In this document: one piece after another, positions 13,601-24,200 of the stretch
Numbering within the stretch: position 1 is the stretch's first letter
Layout of the letters: every line of letters begins with the position of its first letter
Assembly (NCBI RefSeq): GCF_029633865.1
Contig: NC_079222.1
Location: 29,264,166-29,328,165 of the forward strand
DNA length: 64,000 nucleotides
Direction of reading: 5' to 3'
Source of the DNA: Lampris incognitus
Lineage: Eukaryota > Chordata > Actinopteri > Lampriformes > Lampridae
Notes under the pieces: generated by a model
Seen by the model: only the letters and a program-made list of their open reading frames with translations
Database searches by the model: none
Told to the model about the DNA's origin: nothing
Position numbers and translations under genes: made by a program

Positions 13601-15194
13601 GATTTCCTCACTGACACTCCCTGAGGATACAGCTCCTTGAGAACCAAGCGCACGTCTTCTTTCCCCACACGCATGCCGTGTTCCCTACACTTGGTGTACG
13701 TCCAGCAGTACCTGTGAAGTTGTCCGGAGTACTGCAGTTGGTCTCGAATGAAGTCGATGAGGTCCGCCAGACTTGAGTATATTTTCTGTCAAGATAACCT
13801 TCTGGCACGAAGAAACCTCTTAATATGCCTTTCATTTATGTTAAAACCAGGTCTAGAGCCTAACAATGACTTGACTTGTTTATATTTTAGGCCAAGCTCA
13901 AAGTAGAGCTCAATGAATAGCTCAATGTTGTTAAAAGCAGAGGAAAATGTGACTATACACTGACTGTTAATAAGGCGACACTTTGTCATACTTGACAAAT
14001 GCAGCAGCAATGAAATCAGAGAACTCAGATAAAAAGTTACTGTTTGGTTTTGGTGAACAGGAAATTACAATGCAACATATAGGATTGGTGCAGCAGATAA
14101 GAAACATGAGAGCCTCAAGGCTGATAACTTTTTTTTTTAACAGTAAGAAGGGAGCATTTACAACGATTTTTAAAAACTGCACTTTGACAAGAGCCAAATT
14201 GTAATTGCCAGATGACTGGGTCAAAGCATCTGTAAGCAACAAGGCTTGTGGGGTGCTCCCAGTCAGCAGCGGTCAGTACCTACTGACGGTGGTCCAATGA
14301 GGGACAAACCACAAACAGTGACAGGATGTTGGGTGCCCAAGGCTCATCGTTGCGCGAGGGCAACGAAGGGTATCCTGTCTAGTCTGAACTGACAGAAGGT
14401 GTACTGTGTCACAAGTCAGAACATTTTAATGATGGTTAAGGGAGGAATGTGTCACAAAACACAGTGTATCACACCCTGCTGCATATGGGGATGCCCAGAT
14501 GACCCCGTCCACTGTCGAAAGTGCCTACAATGGGCACACGAGCGTTGAAACTGGACCTTGGAGCAGTAGGAGAAGGTCGCCTGGTCCGATGAGTCCCATT
14601 TTCTTTTAGACCACACAGAGGGCGGTGTAAATGTGTGCCATTTACCTGAGGAAGTGATGGCACCAGGATGCACTGTAGGAAGACGACAAGCTGGCGGAGG
14701 GAGTGTGATGCCCTGGCAATGTTCTGCTGGGAAAACCTGGGACTGGCCGTTCATGTGGACGTCAGTTAGACACGTGCCACCTACCTAAACATCGTTGCAG
14801 ACCAGGCACACCTCTTCATGGCAATGGTATTCCCTGATGGAGATTGCCTCTTTCGGCAGGATAATGCTCCCTGCCACACTGCACACATTGTTTGGGGAAT
14901 GGTTTGAGGAACATGATGAAGTGTTCAGGGTGTTACTCTGGCCAACCAAATTCTCCACACCTCAATCTGATTGAGCATCTGCGGGATGCGCTGGACCAAC
15001 AAGTCTGATCCCCGGCGGCTCCTCCACCTGGCAACTTACAGGACTTGAAGGAGCTGTTGCTAATATTTTGGCCCCAGATACCACAGGGCACCTTCAGGGT
15101 TCTTGTAGAGTCCATGCCTCGGCAGGTTGGTGCTGTTTTGGCGGCACATGGAGGACTAATAGCATATTAGGCAGGTGGTCATAATGTTTTGGCT

Positions 15195-15253
<59 letters not shown>

Positions 15254-18200
15254 TTGTAATATATATGAGTACCAATATATGTTGACAGTAATCATAGAAA
15301 TAGACGTTTGAGCTCCTTTAAAATATCACTTTCCAAATGAAAATCGTTTGTCACTAATTATCTAAATGAATATAGGTGATAGGTGTTTAGTTGTTTTGGG
15401 TTGTTACACATAGGGAGACCTACTACTTGGCCAGTGTTAACAAGATGACACTTTCCACAGAAACTCCATTCCGCGTGCTAGTATGAAGCCTTGTGAAGAA
15501 ATGATGGACAAAGTCCACGAGTCCAAGTTGCATCCTTAAGAGGACAACTTGTGCAACTTGTTGCAACAAAAGTTGCAGTGAAGCGGAAGTCTCTTCTAAG
15601 AGGTCTAGGAGGTCAAACAGTACAGAATGGCCAGCAGAATTTATTCTTTATCTTTGATCTTTTAGCTTTGCTTTTTAGTAGAATAAAATCCCTAGATAAA
15701 GAACTTTGTTACTGAATAGTATTGTGTGATTGTATGTGTGCATAGGGCTTTCTTTCAGTCTTTCACTTAGTGCATTTATTGACAGAATAAACTCATTCGA
15801 TAGTTGACCTTCTGCATTCCATCTCTGTGTTTTTCACAGTTAAAATTACCATTTTTACATCAGTGCTATAATGTTTTTGCCAGTGGCACAAAAATGTAAA
15901 CCTCTTTAGCACCAGCGTTACCAGCTAAGAAAGTTAACGTAGTACCCTGGGGGTTCACAATAGATCAGTTTCATTTATCGGTGATGTTCCTGATAGAAAG
16001 TGAGGGGACGTGATCTGCTCATCTGACTTCATGTTTTGGTGCAGCTGATTCTTCCAAATATCTGTGAATTAATATTGTTTGTGATGTGGATAGAAAAGCT
16101 TCTGTTAGTTGTCAGCCTCTAATGACCTCAATATGCAACTTCATTGATTAGTGGTCATCTCTCGCTGTCTCACTCATAGATCATATTGATATATTGAAAA
16201 TGAACGTTCTGCCTAAACTTCTGTATCTGTACCAAAACATCCCACTAGCTACCCCAACATACCTTTTTACAAATCTGAGAAAGCTCTTTACAGATTTGAT
16301 CTGGTTTGATCTATAATTTATATGCAACTGTTTAATCTCCCATATGGTAGAGGCGGCTTCCATCTCCCAAAATTATTGTGGTACTATTAGGCATTTCAAA
16401 TGAGCACAAAAATGTATTACTTTTCCCGTAGTCTGGACTGCTGGAAAAAGCTTCCCATTGGTGCAGATTATTTCAGTTGGTATTTCACTCCCATCTGCTT
16501 TCAATTTGTTGCTGTTTTCAAAATCCTCATCTCTACGAACAACGACAAGTGCTTGAGCACTTGAGCATGGTGAGGACTGGAAACCTGTGGCCTACTGCTC
16601 CAGGAGGCTCAGGGACGCAGAGACCAGGTATGCTCAAATAGAGAAAGAATGCCTGGCCAATGTCTGGGCATGTGAACATTTTGAGAAATACCTGTTTGGA
16701 CTCGACAGCTTTAAACTGATCACTGGCCACAAGCCCCTGGTGCCCTTAATGAACAGTAAAGACCTTGACAATGTCCCAATAAAGTGCCAGAGACTACTGA
16801 TGAGACTGATGCACTTTGATGCAGAGGCCACGTATGCACCAGGAAAGACATTAGCAGTAGCTGATGCACTCTCCAGGGGTCCCATGCAGAATTCTGGAGA
16901 GGGTAGGTCTACCGACAATGTGGCAGCACACAAACTCAGTCCTGAGTCATGTCCTTGCTTCACCACAGAGGATGCAAGAGATCTGAGACCGCACAGCCAC
17001 AGACCCCCAGCTCCAGGTAGTGAGAAAGTTAATCCAGTCAGGTTGGCCAGGTTATGAAAAGAAAGTACCAGAGGTGGTCGGGGATTCCTACAAGGTGAAA
17101 GAAGAACTGTCAGTGGTAGACTGGTTAGTGGTCAGGGGAAATTGCGTAGTAATCCCCACCTCTTTGAGAACAGAGATAGTTGAAAGGATTCGCGAAGGTA
17201 ATCAAGGGCTAGTGAAATGCAAAGAGAGAGCTAACCAGTCATTGTGGTGGCCAAGAATTCCACAGGACATAGTGACAAAGGTAACTCGGTGCAAGTTTTT
17301 CAGAGAGAACAGAAACATGCCGAGGAAAGAGCCATTAATGCCAACTGTGCTACCTTCAAGACCATGGCAAAAAGTAGGCATAGGTCTTTGTGAGCACAAG
17401 AAGCAGTCCTATTTGGTAGTGTCAGACTACCACTCCAGGTACTTGGAGATCCTATACCTACCTGTGACAGCCAGTAGCCAGGTCATAGAGAAGCTAAAAG
17501 CCACATTTGAAAGGGTATTCCAGAAGTGCTAGTAAGCGATAATGGACCTCAGCTGTTCTCAGAGGAGTTCAGACAGTTTGTTGAGAAATATGACTTTATT
17601 CATGTAACATCTAGTCCACATTATGCCCAGAGTAATGGCCAAGCTGAGAGGGCTGTACAGGTAGCGAAGGGATCCTTAGGCGGGAAGACCCCCTCCTGGC
17701 TTTGATTGTGTACAGAGCCACACCTTCTTCCTCCACCGGAGTCAGTCCCGCTAAACTGCTGATGGGTCGAGAAATCTGGACAACTTTACCCACCCTGTCT
17801 GAGAACTTGGACCCAAGCTGGCCAGATAAGGAAGAAATCAGACAAGCAGATGCAGCTGTCAACAAGAGGCAGGCATATCAACCATACAACCGCAGGAACA
17901 GGATAAGGAGACTACCTCTACTGAGCCCAGGAGACAGTGTTGTCATGAAACTGGACAGTGAGAAACAATGGACAACACCAGGTACTGTCCGTGAAGCCAG
18001 CTCCTCCCCTAGATCTTATGTGGTGGACACGGCTAGAGGGGGGCAGTACAGACAAAACCGACATCATCTCTTAAGTGCACCCACAGTACCAGCCCACACA
18101 TATGGTACACCCACAGAGCCGGTTACTGTAGAGGTGACTGGAGATTCTGGGACCGAAATAAACGCTGATCATAAAATCACAGACACCTTGGCTGGAGGAG

Positions 18201-21200
18201 CAGCTACACACACACACAAGGGACAGTTACTGTGACTCGCTCGGGTAGCGTGAGTAAGCCCGCCCCTCAGCTGGATTTGTGAGAACATTGTGTTTCAGAG
18301 GGGGAAAAAATGTATGTAAAAAAAAAACATTGTGTGATAGTTATGGAGAAGGACGCATCTTTGAGGGGGAGATGTAATGTATGGAATCTCGCGGGATTTG
18401 TGGTATGTGACATTAACAGGAAGTCGGTTGCTGTGTGTGTATATAATGTGGTCAAGCAGCTTTATTAAAGGCTCCTGAGGTTCAGACTTGGTATTGTGTG
18501 TTCTTCTTATTAGTTAGGTGTCAGACAGACATCACACTCAGAGACCGAACCGATCTGTCCACATTCACATCATTAATCAAAACTCACCTTTACAGAATTG
18601 ATTTATTTTTTATCCCCCCCCCCTTTTTTCCCCCAATTGTACCTGGCCAAATCACCCCACTCTCTGAGCCATCCCGGTCGCTGCTCCACCCCCTTTGCCG
18701 ACCCGGGGAGGACTGCAGACTACCACATGCCTCCTCCTATACATGTGGAGTCGCCAGCCACTTCTTTTCACCCGACAATGAGGAGTTTCTCCAGGAGGAC
18801 GGAGCGCGTGGGAGGATCACGCTATTCCCCCCAGTTCCCCCTCCCCCCTGAACAGGCGCCCCGACCGACCAGAGGATGTGCTAGGTCAGCGACCAGGACA
18901 CATACCCACATCCGGCTTCCAACCGGCAGACGCGGCCAATTATTATGATTAATAATAATCATAATAATAATAAATTCAACTTATGTAGCGCTTTTCTAAC
19001 ACTCAAAGTCGCTTTACAATAAACGGGGTGAAACAAGACAACAGATAAACATAACACAGACATACAGGAGTGGGTGGGAAGTGGGGGCTATGAGAGGGAG
19101 AAGCGGCAGCCACACACGACGCCAGCAGTACTCTCCCACTTAGACAGATACAAAAGGGGAAGTAAAACAAACATCACAAATCACAGATGAAAGCAAGTGT
19201 GAAGAGATGAGGCCTGATTAATGACTTGAATGTGGGCAGATCGCAGCAGTGTCTGATGTGCTGGGGTCCAAGAGGAGGGGGCAGCAGGCCAAGTGCTCAG
19301 TCCTTAGTCTGCCTCGGGTTAGGCTTTGTGTCTGTAGGGACGCCCGACCAAGCCGGGGGCAACACGGGGATTTGAACCGGTGATCCCCGTGTTGGCAGGC
19401 AACGGAATAGACCGCTGCGCCATGCGGGCGCCCTCAGAATTGATTGTAATGCATGATTCATGTTGTGTGTTACATGCTTTTCGTGTATTGCGTTTAGGAT
19501 TTTTTTTTTAATCTTGTGTAAAGTGTCTTTGTGTACCTTTAAATGCAGTATACAAATAGAATACGTTATTCAGAAGTGTGTATGTGCTTCTGCCTCTAAA
19601 ACTAGGAGTTTCCATGTCTGGACTTCTCCCTAGTGACATAAACATCACAAACAACACACAAATATTTATAGACGTGCACCCTAGAAAATAACACCTAGTT
19701 GAACTTTTTGGGGGAAAACAGAAGTATTGAAGGAAAAACACAATAAAAATATTGTTAAAAAGTACATCGTGTCTTGTATGTTGTTGCTTTTCTGATGAAA
19801 TAATTGCTGGTGTTGCTTTACATACTACCTTGTTTCATCCCTTTTTTAGATTATTCTTTTGTACCTTTATTTGATAGTGACAGTAAAGAGCCAGACAGGG
19901 AATGTGGGTATGATATGCAACATAGTAGGTCGCCGGCTGGCATGGCGGTCTATTCCGTTGCCTACCAACACGGGGCTCACCGGTTCGAATCCCCATGTTA
20001 CCTCCAGCTGGGTCGGGCATCCCTACAGACACAATTGGCCGTGTCTGCGGGTGGGAAGCCGGATGTGGGTATGTGTCCTGGTCGCTGCACTAGCGCCTCC
20101 TCTGGTCGGTCAAGATGCCTGTTTTGGGAGGGGGGACTGGGGGGAATAACATGATCCTCCCACGTGCTGTGTCCCCCCTGGCGAAACTCCTCACTGTCAG
20201 GTGAAAAGAAGCAGCTGGCGACTACACATGTATCGGGGGGAGGCATGTGGTAGTCTGCAGCCCTCCCCGGATCGGCAGAGGAGCAGAAGAGTGGGGTAAT
20301 TGGCCATGTACAATTGAGGAGAAAAATCCAAACGAACAAACAAAAAAAAAAACACAGGTCACTGGCTGGAATCGAACCAGTGACAGTTGCGACCATGTGG
20401 CATGTACTGTAACCATTCGGCTACGAAGGCGCTTCGCCTTGGTGCACCTCAGTGCTGTTTGAAGTGCAGCACATTGAGTCTTATTATGCCTAGTAATGTA
20501 TTTATTTTGGTGTCTCGTCCTCTCACATGAGACATGTTCCAGGACAACCAAAGGAAGGAGTCACACCACATGTACTAGGTGGTGGTACGATGATAGTTTT
20601 CACACATACTATAATTATTATTATTACATAATTTCTTCGCAGGTGTGTGCAAACATGTGATGAGAAAGAACTGAAACTAATAAAGGACATAGAAGTACAA
20701 ATTAAAGATAAAGAGAATGTATTCTTTGATATGGAAGCATATCTGCCAAAGAAGAACGGGTCAGTATTTTTCAATTTCACGTATGTTATTGTGCATCAAA
20801 TTCAGATCATTTGCTTAACAGTATGGATTGCGAATTTAGTTTGCTTGCCTCTCTTTTTTCAGATTATATCTTAATTTGGTCCTTGGGAACGTAAATGTAA
20901 CACTTCTTAGCAATCAGGCAAAGTATGAAACGTTTCCAATATCAGACTATTAATGCCCTGAGGTTGCGTTAACACGCCGGCAGCATTTCATCCGCACTTC
21001 TGTCTTCCGTCCATGTTCTTACAGATTTGCCTACAAAGATGAGTATGAGAAGTTCAAGCTTTGCATGACCATAATTCTCATGTTTGGGTCCATCACTTGC
21101 CTGTTCTTGCTCAATTATCGGTGAGTTGAATATATCCCCTCAAACGTCTTTGTAAATGCCTCTTCTTTATTGAATTCATCAATATCTTCTTTTTTGTGTG

Positions 21201-24200
21201 TGTGTGTGTTGTTTACTTCAGTGTCACAGATGAAATCTTTAACTTTTTGCTGGTTTGGTACTACTGCACATTGACCATAAGGGAAAGCATCCTCATGAGC
21301 AATGGATCAAGGTGTGTAGTATAAAATGTGTCATTTGGTAATATAAGATGCTAAAATATTTAATTCAAAGTGAAATATGTGAGCCTTTTTTAAATGATTT
21401 GTATTTAAAAAATATTTCGCCGTTCGAATCCCCGTGTTACCCCAGACATGGTCGGGCGTCCCTACAGACACAATTGGCCCTGTCTGCAGATGGGAAGCCG
21501 AATGTGGGTATGTGTCCTGGTCGCTGAACTAGCGCCTCCTCTGGTTGGTCTTGGGGCGCCTGTTTAGGGGGGAGGGGGAACTGGGGGGAATAGCGTGATC
21601 CTCCCATGCGCTACGTCCCCCTGGCGAAACTCCTCACTGTCAGGTGAACAGAAGCAGCTGGTGACTCCTTATGTATCGGAGGAGGTATGTGGTAGTCTGC
21701 AGCGCCTCCCCGACTCAACAGAGGGGGGTGGAGCAGCGACCGGGGCGGCTCGGAAGATTGGGGTAATTGGCCAAGTACAATCGGGGAGAAAAGGGGGGGG
21801 GGTATTTAATCTACTTTATGAATTTGTTACACTGAGTGCTGTCTTGCTTGTTTACATGTGTTACTGTATTTTCAGGATTAAAGGGTGGTGGGTGTCACAT
21901 CATTATGTGTCCACTTTTCTCTCGGGTGTTATGCTTACTTGGTAAGTGTTTCCGTTTTAAATCCTTTCTTTGTCACGTCATCTCAGGAATTTCATTTTAC
22001 CTCTTTAACATACTTGTTTTTTAAGGCAACTTAATCACTTTGTGGTGTGATTCTCTCCCCGTAGGCCCGAGGGGCCCATGTATCAGATGTTCAGGAGTCA
22101 GTTCCTCGCCTTCTCCATCTATCAAAGTAAGAATTTGAGAATCGGTTTACTCGCCTCAAGATAGTATCTCATAAAAAAAAAGGTCTTCACCGTACAGCCT
22201 CCTTGGGTTAAATACCATTTGATTTAATCGTGCCTGAAAACCGAAGACTAATTTTTACAAACCTGTCAGCTGCGACACGTCCCATGTGTTATGTTCTAGC
22301 TATGTTCTAGATATGTTCTAGTTATGTTCTAGTTATGTTCCAGGCTCCGACTGCTTGTTTCACTCTAAAGTTAGTTTGCTGATGTTACATCCTGATTTAC
22401 TGAAAGGGATCTTTATAGCTAGCTTGTAAATATAGTAGCTGACAAACATCAACAACAAAGGCAACATCACTGCAGACCCATCACACCCGGGTCACAACCT
22501 GTTCCAACTCCTCCCCTCTGGTAGGCGCTACAGAGCATTGTACCCTGAAACAACCAGATATAACAGTTTCTTTCTGCGGGCTGTCATTCAATTGAACGCT
22601 TAACACTGTCAATAAATCCAACTATTCTGTACATACTGTACCGCACGTTGTACATATATTGGTGCCCTCTGTCATGTCCATCTACCTCAGGCATGTATGT
22701 AAGTAACCTGCTAACATCTATTTCAGCATCTCTGATATATTCTCTGCACCACTGCACCATATCACCTCTCATTTCGCCTGTATATACTCAATGCTTGTGT
22801 ATATATTTGAAGATTGTTGTGTTGTAGTGTTGTTATTCGAGAGCCACGAAACCGGAGTCAAATTCCATGTAGTGCAAACCTACATGGCCGATAAACATGA
22901 CTCTGATTCTGACTCTGATTGTAAAATAACATTTTAGTTTTCCTTTAATCTTACACTCTTTTTTTCCTCTGCTATATCGTCCTTTTTGGTTTTCAGCCCC
23001 TGATAAGATGTTTTTCCCCCTCTGGAGACATTTACTTTCTAAATTAATAACCATTAATATGAACTTAGTCATCTCAGACTCAGCCCTGATCTGAGTTTGA
23101 GATTGCTCAACACGTTGAGGTATGTGGCCTTAAACGAAATCTGGGGTGTTTCTGCCAGGAAGTCGGTCTGCGTGCCAGCAACACAATTTCATTTCCCTGT
23201 AAAGCCAGACCTTCGGGCAAGTCTCGAAATACTGCTATCAGCACATTAAGTGCTGTGCTGGATGCCTCACAGCTGTTTTCCTTTTAAATGAGAACAAATC
23301 AGAAGTTGTGCAACAAGACCCCTTGCCAGTTTAAAGGTTATCGAACTAAACCTGGGCCATTTATCGTGTTCCGTTAAGCTACGTCGGTGTGACATTTGAC
23401 AGTCTCGTAAGGTCTGATGCGTTAGTTGCTTCTGTTGTTTAGTCGAGCTTTTAACAGTTGTTTATGAGTTATTTCTAAAATCAGGACTGGTATGTCGTCT
23501 CCTGACCTTGGGAGAGTCATATATGCTTTTACTTCCTCCCACCCTACGACTGTAACTCCATGTATTCAGGCATCAGACCTCCGTCTCCCACCTCCAGCCT
23601 CAGTACACCCCAGAGGAGTGATCATATGACCCCTGTTCTGAAATCTCTACACTGGCTTCCTATGCGATATAGAATTGATGAAAAATCCTACTATTGGGGC
23701 ACCCGGATGGTGTGGCGGTCTATTCTGCTGCCTGTCAACACAGGGATCACCAGTTTGAATCCCCGTGTTGCTTCCGGCTTGGTCGAGCGTCCCTACAGAG
23801 ACAATCGGCCGTGTGTGTGTGGGTGGGAAGCCGGATGCGGGTATGTGTCCTGGTCGCTGCACTAGCGCCTCCTCTGGTCGGTTGGGACACCTGTTTGAGG
23901 GGGAGGGCAAACTGGGGGGAAATAGCGTGATCCTCCCACGCACTACGTCCCCCTGGCGAAACTCCTCACTTTCAGGTGAAAAGAAGCGGCTGGCGATTCT
24001 ACATGTATCAGAGGAGGCATGTGGTAGTCTGCAGCCCTCCCCGGATCGGCAGAGGGGGTGGAGCAGAGACCAGGATGGCTCAGACAGAAGAGTGGGGTAA
24101 TTGGCCAGATACAACTGGGGAGAAAATCCCCCCCCCCCCCCAAAAAAATCTATTTGTTTTTAAAGATCTACCTTGCCTTGCTCCTACATTTTATCCCTGA

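Larger units (their letters stand above)
18537..19575 (+). mobile_element. LINE 3' fragment split by a SINE
   Basis: 18537-18603 reads [20 protein letters not shown], the end of an L2-type ORF. The matching tail resumes at 19435 and runs to about 19575 (GTAAAGTGTCTTTGTGTACC, ending in a tract like the usual ATATAAATAAAA tail). The two halves share the duplicated sequence CAGAATTGATT where the SINE entered. Confidence 0.75.

Noticed and set aside
14452-14754. Minus-strand open frames of 100 and 64 codons
   Set aside because: Antisense shadows of the plus-strand Tc1-like transposase remnant.
19979-20000. tRNA-like B-boxes in many places, considered as tRNA genes
   Set aside because: Each belongs to a SINE copy; the cloverleaf stems do not pair and the body continues into the common SINE sequence.
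22289-22343. Regular 11-bp repeats, considered as a CRISPR-like array
   Set aside because: No spacers; a plain tandem minisatellite in a vertebrate intron.
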